A stretch of DNA of 41,490 bases from the NCBI GenBank assembly GCA_013115135.1, contig JABANP010000466.1:1-41490 (forward strand), given 5' to 3'. Origin of the DNA: Perkinsus olseni. Its lineage: Eukaryota; Perkinsozoa; Perkinsida; Perkinsidae. The notes under the pieces were generated by a model. The model had not been told where the DNA came from and did no database searches. It worked only from the letters and a program-made list of their open reading frames with translations. Shown piece by piece: positions 10,903 to 20,275 of this stretch (position 1 is its first letter; each line of letters begins with the position of its first letter). The position numbers were made by a program, and so were the translations under genes.

Positions 10903-12612
10903 CTATATTTCCGGAAGTTCCTGGGAATAGGAAGAAAAATACTTTCTTCCCGCTCTTGGGCCACCCTGGTTCAATGATGGACTGTAGGGTCCGAGCTTCA
11001 AGGCAGCTGAATCGTTTTTGAGGACGGTGTTGGCAAGATTGACGTGGCACGGGGCGCCGTCAAAGATGATAACTGTCTGCGCTAACGAGAGCCCGCGCGC
11101 CCGAAGGGCGTCCAGAACACCCGACATCATGGGGTCGGCGTCCTCGCTGCGAAGGCTTCCCCTCTTAGTGCGGAAGAGCAGCAGTCTTTGATACCCTGGG
11201 AGACCCTGGGGGGAGTTCGTGAACAGTGAACACTGCTCGGATGGCCCTACTTTGGGGGAAGGGCTTATTGTCGCTGGCTGATAGAGGGGCCCCTCACGAG
11301 AGATCAGTGTGGCTGACGGACAGAATAAATCGTGGAAAATTTTCGCTTGAAAATTTTCGACAGAAAGAAAAGAAAAATAAGAAAAAATAGAAAATTTACG
11401 GAAAAATAGGGACGAAAATGCAGAAATCTCCCGGAACCAGGGTACTCAAGTCGCAGATTTAGGATAAATCAATATCGGCCATCACGATATCGGCGACGTT
11501 TCGACACTCCATAGGAGCAGTACTGAGTGAACGAGATTTATGGGCTTTGCCAATCCTTCTTAGTCCAGCTAGCGCTCTAAATTAGAACCGTTGGTGCTCG
11601 GCGGTAGCCTACCGCCGGCAGGTGACCGTCCATCTGCACAAGTCGTACAGTATCATGCGCGCCGCGCAACAAACTAGCTACGCATGAACACAGGATATCA
11701 CAGCAACGTATGGCCTGGTCTCCAAGATAATTATCAGGTTTATCCACAGGAAATTCATGTCGTGAAATGCACGACGTGAATATTCCATATCTCACGACCT
11801 AGGCCGGGGCAGCTGTTGTCTTTCGCGAATTTTCTTCATAGTGCAGAAGCTGGACGAAAGGTGCAGGCCTTGTTGTCCGGGTCTCTTTAAACTCCGAGAC
11901 TCCCGGATCGGGAGTTCAGCTCCCCCGAAATCAAGTCGTGTCAAATACAACTCTGTTTGACTTGAGCACAAGCACTGACACCCGGAATCTACACAGTGCA
12001 CGGTAATACTGTATAGCTGGGAGTTCCGCCGTACATTAGTGACTAATGATTTGTCGGTTAGACCGTAATACGGTGGCAGAAAAAATTCATGAAAATACCC
12101 CAAATTCGCTCCAGAACAGCCATTTTTTTAATTTTTTCCTTCGGGCGCGCGCTTTCTGCATTTGAACAGAAAAATAGATTCTGTTATATGTTCGGAAATT
12201 TTTGAAAATTTCGAACAGAAAGATGAAAATTTTCATTGTGTCAGCCACACTGCGAGAGATGAGGCGGGCCGAGAGCCGGCGCGATAGGACTTGTGGAGTG
12301 TCGTCGATGCCGTAGAATACATGAATCTGGTCAGTGAGATTCCCTCGGTGGAGTCATCAGATATACACTCGAACACCTGATTAATATGGTCTTGAGAGAG
12401 CTTAAAGCTCCAAGCCCCACCACGGGGCTTGTTTTTGGGCGAAGGTTGTTCAATCTGCCCGCGGGCAGTGCTTCTAGGATTACCATTCGCAGCAGCGATG
12501 CCCAGCTGGAACGGTGGGCCATACGGTGGGCGAGGCGAAGAACGGAATCGATCATCCCACCTGCGAAATTGAATTTCCCAGAGGTGCTTAAAATAAAAGT
12601 TTCAAGGACCAT
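10903..12612 (-). pseudogene. Relic of a DDE (Tc1/mariner/IS630-type) transposase, interrupted by a hAT-like element
   Basis: On the minus strand 10972-11130 reads VIIFDGAPCHVNLA and, ~20 residues later, LKLGPYSPSLN. This matches the second catalytic Asp region and the PPYSPdLNP motif of DDE_3/Tc1-mariner transposases. Upstream coding continues in frame through 11131-11304; if the 948-bp insert at 11305-12252 is ignored it connects to FYGIDDTPQVLSRRLSARL at about 12253-12330. A further upstream frame (12331-12612) is offset, so at least one frameshift exists. Similarity breaks off at PSLNQGG before the third acidic residue. I see no intact terminal repeats for this host element. It is non-functional. 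Confidence 0.6.
11305..12252. mobile_element. 948-bp non-autonomous hAT-like DNA transposon with perfect 13-bp TIR and 8-bp TSD
   Basis: The element begins CAGTGTGGCTGAC (11305-11317) and ends with the exact reverse complement GTCAGCCACACTG (12240-12252). It is bracketed by a perfect direct repeat CGAGAGAT at 11297-11304 and 12253-12260. An 8-bp target duplication and termini starting CAGTG are hallmarks of the hAT superfamily. Subterminal AT-rich motifs (GAAAATTTTC) occur near both ends and form small hairpins. The interior has only short open frames (11577-11795 and 11792-12103, minus) with no transposase motif, so it is a deletion derivative or MITE-like passenger needing a helper. It sits inside the older transposase relic. 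Confidence 0.85.
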
Positions 12613-12723
12613 CCACGAATAGTGGAAGTTCTATTAGACTATCAGTTCTATTAGTCGACTATTCACGTTAGAACGTGAATCTGATATTTCTCATTGCGAA
12701 ATTGAATCCTTTACGAAATTTAA

Positions 12724-13168
12724 GGGCCTCTTTCACTAACCCCTTAAGAATGACGAATCTTAAGGTTAGAGACCTCACCTCACAAACTTAAGAAAACTCT
12801 AAGAACGTTTCACAAGTCCCTGAGCCCTAAGTGTAAGGGGACTAACCTTAAGAACGACGTTAAGTAAGATCTTAAGTTCGGACTAAGCGTGATCTTAAGA
12901 TGAAGTCGACGACTTGAGATAGATGTTGTGCGCAAATCTGAATCCCCGCGCTGCGCAAAGATCCTATCGAATTTTTTTGATCGAAAAAGCGCAAGTCGGG
13001 GAAACACTGTAAAATCGTATCTTGGGGGATTCGTACTGACGCGGCCTAGAAACCGGGGGTATAGTTCTCAGCGGAGCGTAGTAATGCACTTTCACCCACT
13101 TTCGGGGGGCTACCTTAGTTTCTTAAGTTTTTTACTGTTCTAAGTTAAGGGGTTAGTGAAAGAGGCCC
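12724..13168. mobile_element. 445-bp MITE with perfect 24-bp terminal inverted repeats (family copy 1)
   Basis: It starts GGGCCTCTTTCACTAACCCC followed by TTAA, and ends with the exact reverse complement at 13145-13168. The interior is shared with the element at 18843-19534 (both strands carry similar unassigned short frames), establishing a family. It is rich in CTTAAG/TTAAG motifs. I could not identify a target-site duplication: the left flank is ...TTTAA and the right flank AGAG. GGGCCTCTTTCACTAA-type ends are reminiscent of PIF/Harbinger-like MITEs, but without a TTA/TAA duplication the superfamily stays open. No transposase is encoded. Confidence 0.82.
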
Positions 13169-13362
13169 AGAGTCTTCAACCATTAAGGGGAAAATCGGCG
13201 CTTCCTTGATGACAGCGTTGAATTTGTTGGAACTTTATCGAATAGATCTCCACCATACATCTCCCAGATCACAGTGTATGCAGATTTCGTCCTTTATAGT
13301 TGGGCGCCCTGTAGTTCGAAATTATTCCGAGTTTGCACTCCCCAGCTGTATCCCATCCATCT

Positions 13363-13494
13363 ATGAAACTCATCGCCGTTGCCTCCATCGGCCTGTATCA
13401 GATTGCACAACTTGCTACTGGATTCGATTCTCCCTATGGTGATCAGTCTGCCTGGCCTGGTTTGTGTGTGTTGGGAGCCGGAAGGACGCACTGA
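13363..13494 (+). pseudogene. Alpha-carbonic anhydrase 5' fragment (signal peptide plus first ~20 residues)
   Basis: From ATG 13363 the translation has 43 residues. It begins MKLIAVASIGLYQIAQLATG and passes through DQSAWPGLC before hitting TGA at 13492. It matches the signal peptide and mature N-terminus of the intact copies (MKCLAVASIGLYQIALAATG), including the Cys after WPG, but with an extra residue in the signal region and altered residues after it. Similarity stops at about WPGLC, where sequence belonging to the duplicated repeat-protein segment follows. Confidence 0.8.
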
Positions 13495-14247
13495 ATACAT
13501 TGAAAAGTTTACTGTGAGGCCCTCATTATGAGGGTCGATCGACTGGACACCCAACGCCCGCGCAGAGCATCAACGCAAGGATTAAGGCATGTTATGCAGC
13601 GTGCTTCCTCGCGTACACATCTGGTCGCGGCGCAGCTCAGCTCTGTTCGACGGTGACAAAAAAAACTCTACGAAACGCAGGACAAGCTTGGCGATGAGAA
13701 AACTGGGTTAGATTGAGCCTGCGGCCTTCGCATCTATCTGGTGATCAAACTGTGAGGTCTTTGGCTCAGTTACTAACTGGCGTACAAAATTTGCTACCCT
13801 TAGCATCAATAGAAGAGAGAAGCATGAGCAGGAGTCCTGGGTAATTGTTCCCCGATGCCGTCCACATTGAAACCATTCGATCTTGATAGTGGCGCACTAT
13901 CAAAGAGGGCTTCGGATGGGTGAAAAACATCACAATTTGGCTGGCTAGCGATCACTGCCTGCTGCGGGCCCACGAGAAGTTTAGACTTATCAGTTTTTGA
14001 AAAGACGAAACCATGACCGGTATAAACCGCATATGATTGAAATATATAGATGAAATAGAAGAAGCCCATGTCTTGAAGACAGAGGACACTGTGTTCTGTC
14101 GGTACCAGCCCAAGCGGGTCGGGTTGGCAGTGGCAGACAAAGGACGGTATGTACGACGATAGCTCGAGAGCTGAAGATCAGGCTTCATCGTCGAGGTTTT
14201 CTCAATGGCGCGGGGCACAAGAATATCGACCTAATCAACGAGGTTGC
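13495..14247. repeat. 3' flank of the inverted repeat-protein segment (duplicated in the R1 and R2 copies)
   Basis: There is no gene here. Read on the minus strand, this region matches the 3' flanks of the paralogues at 22143 onwards and 25877 onwards. Shared landmarks are the CGAGCTATCGTTGTACATAC-type segment, TGGTATCGAC..AAGACA, TTTCGTCTTTTCAAAAACTG, AATTGTGATGTTT and the gene-distal TGATCACCAGA..GAAG..GCAGG.TCAATCTAAC block. It shows that the duplicated unit includes long non-coding flanks. Confidence 0.75.
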
Positions 14248-16089
14248 TCACTGCCCTGCGGGATCCGGCCGGATCCGCCCGTTTCCGGGGCACCTGGTGA
14301 ACTTGAGCTCTCGGCCTTCGAACTTGGCGAAGAGGATATCACTGTTCACGAAAGTAATAACGGTCAAGTCACCATCCTTGATGTGGACTCCTCGGTGAAG
14401 GCCACGGATACGCTTATACCAGAAGCTCACCCCTTCGAACGTGCCCGTGAAGTCAACGGTGTGAGTAGGTGGACCGCCAGTCAGGGGATATGATACGCTG
14501 GTGAATGCTGGCTGACCAGGCACCCCGAACGAAAATCTGACTTCGACCTCATTATACAACTCGTAGGTCATGGTGAAGTCGTCCCCATCGTAACAGAACT
14601 TGCCAGGGTACTGAACGTTAGGAGGCAAAGGGTCAGACCGCCTGGCGAACTTGAGCAATCGGCCTTCGAACTTGACGATGAGTATTTCACTGTTCAAGAA
14701 CTTGAGAACGGTCAAGTCATTATACTTGATATGAGCTGCTTTGTGAAGGCCACGGATGCGCTTATACCAGTAGTGAACCCCTTCGAACGAGCCGGTGAAG
14801 TCAACTTTGTGAAAGTGCGGAGGTACAATCTCCGCCAGGGGGTACGACACGCTGGTGAATGCTGGCTGACCAGGCACCTCGAACGAGAACTTGACTTTAC
14901 CCTCTTTGTCCACCTCGTAGGCCAAAGTGAAGTCGTCGCCATCGTGAACGAACTTGCCAATGTAGTGTGCGCTAGGAGGCGATCGGTGAGAACGCCTGGT
15001 GAACTTGAGCTCTCGGCCTTCGAACTTGGCGAGGAGTACATCCCTGTTCGCGAAAGTGAGAACGGTCAAGTCATTATACTTGATATGAGCTGCTTTGTGA
15101 AGGCCACGGATGCGCTTATACCAGTAGTGAACCCCTTCGAACGAGCCGGTGAAGTCAACTTTGTGAAAGTGCGGAGGTACAATCTCCGCCAGGGGGTACG
15201 ACACGCTGGTGAATGCTGGCTGACCAGGCACCTCGAACGAGAACTTGACTTTACCCTCTTTGTCCACCTCGTAGGCCAAAGTGAAGTCGTCGCCATCGTG
15301 AACGAACTTGCCAATGTAGTGTGCGCTAGGAGGCGATCGGTGAGAACGCCTGGTGAACTTGAGCTCTCGGCCTTCGAACTTGGCGAGGAGTACATCCCTG
15401 TTCGCGAAAGTGAGAACGGCCAAGTCGTCATCTTTGATGTGAACTCCTCGGTGAAGGCCACGGATACGCTTATACCAGTAGTGAACCCCTTCGAACGTGC
15501 CGGTGAAGTCAACTTCGTAAGCATGCCGAGATACGACCTCCTTCAGGGGGTACGACACGCTGGTGAAGGCTGGCTGACCAGACACCTCGAACGAAAGTTT
15601 AACTTTACCCTCGTTGTCCAGCTCGTAGGCCACAGTGAAGTCGTCGCCATCGTGAACGAATTTGCCAATGTAGTGAGCGCTAGGAGGCGATCGGTGAGTA
15701 CGCCTGGTGAACTTGAGCTCTCGGCCTTCGAACTTGGCGAGGAGTACAGCCCTGTTCGCGAAAGTGATAACGGTAAAGTCGTCATCTTTGATGTGAACTC
15801 CTCGGTGAAGGGCACGGATACGCTTATACCAGTAGTGAACCCCTTCGAACGTGCCAGTGAAGTCAACTTCGTAAGCATGCCGAGATACGACCTCCTTCAG
15901 GGGGTACGACACGCTGGTGAATGCTGACTGACCAGGCACCTCGAAGGAGAGTTTGGCTTTACCCTCGTTGTCCACCTCATAGGCCATGGTGAAGTTACCC
16001 CCATCGTGAACGAACTTGCCAGGGTAGTACGCGCTTGTAGTTACCAGAAGTTGAGCCACTAGCAACCAAGTAGAGAGAAAGCTGAACAT
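14248..16089 (-). CDS. Secreted tandem-repeat protein, five ~118-residue units (inverted copy L)
   Basis: A single uninterrupted frame of 613 residues starts at ATG 16089 (context TCAAAATGTTC, conserved in paralogues). The N-terminus MFSFLSTWLLVAQLLVTTSA is a clear signal peptide, then five units of about 118 residues follow. Each unit has the order GKFVHDG, a Tyr/Glu-rich strand, FEVPGQPAFTSVSYPL, VDFTG.FEGVHYWYKRIRG, LH...HIK, LTF.N...LLAKFEGRELKFTRR. The alternating hydrophobic pattern suggests a beta-rich extracellular domain. Units 3 and 4 are almost identical at DNA level. Unit 5 is most divergent and ends with a Pro/Gly tail. Inside the repeats Cys is nearly absent, so disulfides are not the stabiliser. 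I recognise no known family; lectin, adhesion or surface roles are speculation. Confidence 0.9.
   Translation of the reverse strand: MFSFLSTWLLVAQLLVTTSAYYPGKFVHDGGNFTMAYEVDNEGKAKLSFEVPGQSAFTSVSYPLKEVVSRHAYEVDFTGTFEGVHYWYKRIRALHRGVHIKDDDFTVITFANRAVLLAKFEGRELKFTRRTHRSPPSAHYIGKFVHDGDDFTVAYELDNEGKVKLSFEVSGQPAFTSVSYPLKEVVSRHAYEVDFTGTFEGVHYWYKRIRGLHRGVHIKDDDLAVLTFANRDVLLAKFEGRELKFTRRSHRSPPSAHYIGKFVHDGDDFTLAYEVDKEGKVKFSFEVPGQPAFTSVSYPLAEIVPPHFHKVDFTGSFEGVHYWYKRIRGLHKAAHIKYNDLTVLTFANRDVLLAKFEGRELKFTRRSHRSPPSAHYIGKFVHDGDDFTLAYEVDKEGKVKFSFEVPGQPAFTSVSYPLAEIVPPHFHKVDFTGSFEGVHYWYKRIRGLHKAAHIKYNDLTVLKFLNSEILIVKFEGRLLKFARRSDPLPPNVQYPGKFCYDGDDFTMTYELYNEVEVRFSFGVPGQPAFTSVSYPLTGGPPTHTVDFTGTFEGVSFWYKRIRGLHRGVHIKDGDLTVITFVNSDILFAKFEGRELKFTRCPGNGRIRPDPAGQ
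14704..15411. repeat. Recent 354-bp tandem duplication within the repeat-protein gene
   Basis: The sequence starting GAGAACGGTCAAGTCATTAT occurs at 14704 and again at 15058, an offset of exactly 354 bp (118 codons). The two blocks read almost identically by eye across that length. The other unit boundaries in the gene are clearly more divergent, so this unit was duplicated or homogenised last. Confidence 0.85.
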
Positions 16090-17290
16090 TTTGAAAGTGG
16101 GATGCTATCTGAAACCTGTAGAAGCTGCACAACTCGTCGAGTTACTCGAAAGACTCCAGCTCAGACCCGAGGAAAACTTCCCACTCAGTTCGTGAGAGAT
16201 TCACGCTTTGCTTGTTTCTGGGTCGCCATCTGACTGCCCTAGCTATTCGTGAATCGATCGCGGACCGGGGTCACCTGATGGCTGTCTACCAATTTTCCTG
16301 CCTTCCACCAACGGAACGATACAACGCGGCCACATGACGACTGAAAATTCGGGCACACTAGGTTTTTTGAATCGCTCCTACAACTCTACACATGGACTGA
16401 ATGCGTCGAGTTCACACGCATAGGAAACGCAAACGTGACGCCTGTGATGAGTAGACAGCTTTCCCGTGGCGCGAAGGTCAGTTCACGGGACTCCAGTGTC
16501 ACTAGTAGGCTACTGGCGATTGGTTGATATGTTGTTTATTGACTGGCTGTTGCACCCTGACATTCGAAGAGCTTCAACATACCAACTCGTAGGCAATCAC
16601 GAGGGCTTCTGATCGGTTAATAGCTCGTAAACCGGCTCCTGCACCTTGGTATTCTCGAAGGTTATGCGAATCTAAGCGGCGCCGGCGCCGCCAGGTAGCG
16701 GCCAGCAGCCTACCGATAGTCTCGGATTTCGTTGTTAACACAATAGATCGCGATCACATGGTCAAAATAGCGAACGAAGGCACAGTCATCTCTTTTAGGT
16801 CCTCAAATATCAAGGCGACGCATCTATTCACGAATAGAAAAGGAGCTTGGTAGGGGACAAAGGTGCGCCCGTGACACCGAAGGTAAGTAGACGGCTCCCT
16901 CGCGGCTTTGGTTTCACCGTGTAAGGAATCTCCCTATCTCCGCTCCGTTGTCTGTATATTGCGCCGACGCCCATAGCGTGATCGATACCCTGCATTATAG
17001 CCTATAAGTAGATCCTAAGTGCAGCACACCCACATTTACGCCCCTGTCGCGTTGCTAGTATGGACGGAACCCTAACACACCGTGGGGACAACCTTACTGA
17101 AGCCGCTCAGGGAGAGGTGAGTCACCTCTCCTGAGCGGCTTCAGTCACTTCAGGTGACTTTGTAGACATCGGCGACTGAGATGCGACCGATGACTTAGAT
17201 GTGGGCGAATAGTCAGTTGCTGACCGCCTCGAAATGAGTTACTGATGCCGAACCTGAGCAGAACGCGATGTTCCAATTTGGAACGACTCC
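16090..17290. repeat. 5' flank of the inverted segment, with a 50-nt foldback at 17096-17145
   Basis: Read on the minus strand, this matches the 5' flanks of the two plus-strand copies (20345-21368 and 24180-25111). Landmarks are the GGCGCCGGCGCC run near 16680, the CGATCGGTAGG...ATCCGAG block, the GGAGCCGTCTACTTA block and the GCGGTCAGCAACTGACTATTCG-type block. At 17096-17145 two arms (25 and 24 nt, ACTGAAGCCGCTCAGG...) form a near-perfect hairpin around one G; the plus-strand copies have only one arm, so the foldback arose in this copy. Confidence 0.75.
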
Positions 17291-18842
17291 ACACTCCAAG
17301 GGTAAGGTCCTTGCCATCGGGCCCACCCGAAGACCGGAAACAAGCTCGCTCGCCAAACGTCACGCGGCACTAATGAGACGTCGAGTCGACGTACTGGTTA
17401 GACATTCTCGGAACAACACTCGAAGCGATACCTCTACGGATCGGGTAGCCGCTGGGAGGCCTATTTCATCCAGGATGGAGCGTTCAGCAACGTAAATTGC
17501 TCGCTAAGCGCATACGCACAATCTCAATATTGAAACCTGTACGGGGTTTTTACACTTCCCTTCGTTGATTATTCTACATGGCGCCGTCCCCAGTCTCACG
17601 GATTGACTCACATGACAATCTTTGTCAAAAAGGTTGAGCACCATCCTGTCCGAGGAGGTGCTGTGTGAACCTCACCGCTCAGGCGAGGGTAAGGCAAGTG
17701 AGCGTACGGCTTCTCTACTGGACCGAGAGTCATGGGACCCCACTCTTTCACGGAAATTGAGGGCCTTGCCGATTTTCCATCGCCTCCAGGACATCTGCAG
17801 TGGCTGAGACTCCTAAATTCGTCCAGGTGACAACCTCGAACAGCCTTTAACCCACGGTGCCGTTCATAGGCGGGATCTCATTCTCAAACTCTGACCTGCC
17901 GTAGCTTGACAATTTGGGATGCCTCAGTCGGACGGATGGCGCACTTCAGAAGTGCCACTTTCTGGGAAAGTCTTCAAGACTTTATGAGGGAGCTTTCCTC
18001 TGGTGAAGACTCCACCGTGAAGCCTGAGCTTTCTCCAATTTGGGTTTCGACGGTAATCGTGACCGTGCAAGTTTTCGGCACGGGTAGCCCGTTCAAATCA
18101 CGAATGTCGAAGCTGGCCCTAGTCCTCGCTTAACGCGCCTGAGTGAACTAAATTGCAGCTGAACCCGCTTCAACGGTAGTGGTAGACACCGAAAATAGTT
18201 AGATGTGGGTCGGACTATGCAATCGAGGAAATGAGAAGCTTTGCAGCTGTTGAGCAGACTACCGGGTTTCGGGGGCTTATGCGTGGGAACATACACGTGA
18301 CACATTACCTATAACACAAGTTATGTTGGATGGTCAATGAACTTTCTCAGACAGCCTGTGCGCCCCCACGGAGGGGTAGACGACAGCTTTGCTCCCCACT
18401 TATAACCGGTATCATTTTGGGCCTTGCACTCGCGTGCATTTGAGCACGCGTTCTACATCACGCTACAGATCATGCTACGGATCATGCGTCCACCCAACAC
18501 CCCTCCCGAGTTCGGTTTCACCACCCAGTGAGCCTCGTCTCAATCACTCACGTTGCACTGAGCTACAGTGCACAACAGTGCGGTGCGCCGTCAACTCATC
18601 CTCGGGGCGAGTATCCCACTAGGATCGACGCGCATGCGGGCAATCTATTCGCTGAGGCCGATCCGCTCAAGTATTCGGCTTATCTTGTCCATAGTGCAGC
18701 TGCCGGTACTCGAAAAAACTGTCATTAGGGACGGCTCGAGTGTGACTCAACGGCAACGGGGCGTTAGCTATATTTCCGACTATGCGTCGGTCTTGCGAAA
18801 GATAGTTGGTAACAAGTGACGTCGTTTTGTGTGTTGACAGAC
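17291..18842. other. No gene recognised between the inverted segment and MITE copy 2
   Basis: No frame here shows a known motif, and the short open frames (17268-17495, 17906-18133, 18389-18622 plus) overlap each other without a coherent exon chain. I see no repeat shared with the rest of the window beyond about 17290. Confidence 0.35.
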
Positions 18843-19534
18843 GGCCTCTTTCACTAACCTCTTGAGAATCACGAATTTTAAGGTAAGAGCCCTCACCTCA
18901 CAAACTTAAGAAACCTCTGAGAACGTTCCACAGGTCCCTCAGCCGTGAGTGTAAGGGAACCAACCTTGTGAACGACGTTAAGTAAGATATCAGGTTCGGA
19001 CTAAGCGTGATCTTTAGATGTAGTCGACGACTTTGGATAGATGTTGTTAGCAAATCTGACCCCCCGAGCTGCACAAAGATCCTATCGAACCTTTTTGATC
19101 GAGAAAGCGCAAGCCAGGAAAACACCGTAAAATTGTATCCTCTGAGATTCGTACTCACGGGGCCTGAAACCGTGAGGTATAGACTATACCTCATGGTTCC
19201 AGGCCCCGTGTAGTTTTCAGCGAAGCGTAGTAATGCACTTTCACTCGCTTTCGGGGACTAAGGCCGGGGTAAAGCTGATCTGTCGAGGCTCGACCATCGA
19301 GCCTTATCGACATCTTGAGTAAGTCCTTAAGAACGTGTCTTAGTGAAACGAACTGACTTTCTTACTCACCGTTCTTTAAAAAACAACGTTAGAACCCAAG
19401 GGCGAGTCTGAGGGACTCAAGTCAACTTACCGCTTCCGATCCCCTTAGTGAAACGATCTCACCTTAGTTTCTCAAGATTTGAACTGTTGAACAGTTACTG
19501 TTCTAACTTGAGTAAGGGGTTAGTGAAAGAGGCC
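18843..19534. mobile_element. 692-bp MITE sharing terminal repeats and interior with copy 1 (family copy 2)
   Basis: It begins GGCCTCTTTCACTAACCTCT and ends with AGGGGTTAGTGAAAGAGGCC, so the inverted ends are nearly the same as copy 1 at 12724-13168. Interior blocks are shared in the same order (a TTAAG-rich left part, CACAAAGATCCTATCGAA, a TTTTTGATCGA.AAAGCGCAAG block). It is 247 bp longer, partly from a foldback at 19156-19210 (two 27-nt arms with two mismatches around one A, starting CACGGGGCCTG) and from extra sequence at about 19260-19460. No target duplication is evident and no transposase is encoded. Confidence 0.8.
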
Positions 19535-20044
19535 TTTGTATGGGTTTATTCACGAACTAGATGTTGTTGAAGTGTAGCCAATCATTACGATTCACCATTG
19601 GCTGCGAATGGCTTCGTCTAGTGAATGTGTTTTTGTCGAACGATTCTCAGGAATTCACCATTAACCGCTTGAGTTCCTAATGGTCAACATTACACCTTCG
19701 AATTGCTACCCAGCCAACGCAACTATCGAGGATGTTGGCAAATCAGAAGATTAACAAATAATGACCAGCATGTTCCTCTTATGGGAACAGAACCTCATAC
19801 AGGTTCCACAACTGAAGACCAGGGTGTCGTGCTCGGGCCAAGCCTCGGCTCGAGCAACAGACGTTCTATCAGAGCACGCCACCGCATTAAACATAAAAAT
19901 GACACAGATAGAGGTGGTAACTGATCCTACATCCCTTATGGCCCGTCCATCACTGAAGAATTCGAGAAGCGCCGAAAAGTTACCTAGGGATAGACTATGG
20001 TGCAGTGAAGATGAAATCACAGACCAAGGGTTTGAGGACGAAAT
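19535..20044. other. No gene recognised; downstream of a carbonic anhydrase fragment
   Basis: A minus-strand frame runs through this region as an extension of the carbonic anhydrase fragment (19751-20242), but its residues beyond about 20045 no longer resemble the family. I treat that extension as read-through of a pseudogene. Confidence 0.35.
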
Positions 20045-20275
20045 CATCACATGTCTCCAACTGGGAGGTTGGAAGCAATAACCATCATCCTTATGATAAA
20101 GACCATAACATACTCCATTGCCTTTACAGTAAGAGCCGTACTTAGAATCACCACAGGATGACAGACCATCACATACACGATGACAATAAAGTTTCACCTC
20201 CTCCTTCATGCCTAGGGTTATATAAACCTTACGACCGTTCAATGGCTGAAGATGCCTATAGTTGGGAGCGATGAT
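20045..20275 (-). pseudogene. Alpha-carbonic anhydrase 3' fragment (end of catalytic domain and Cys-rich tail)
   Basis: The minus-strand translation from about 20275 gives IAPNYRHLQPLNGRKVYI, then a near-copy of the Cys-rich tail (YCHRVCDGLSSCGDSKYG...GNGVCYGLYHKDDGYCFQP). Just after this it loses one base relative to the copy at 34212 (CCTCCCAG against CCTACCCAG), which shifts the frame through the end. Upstream similarity stops abruptly at about 20275, exactly where the duplicated repeat-protein segment begins, so the rest of the gene was lost at that breakpoint. Confidence 0.82.
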
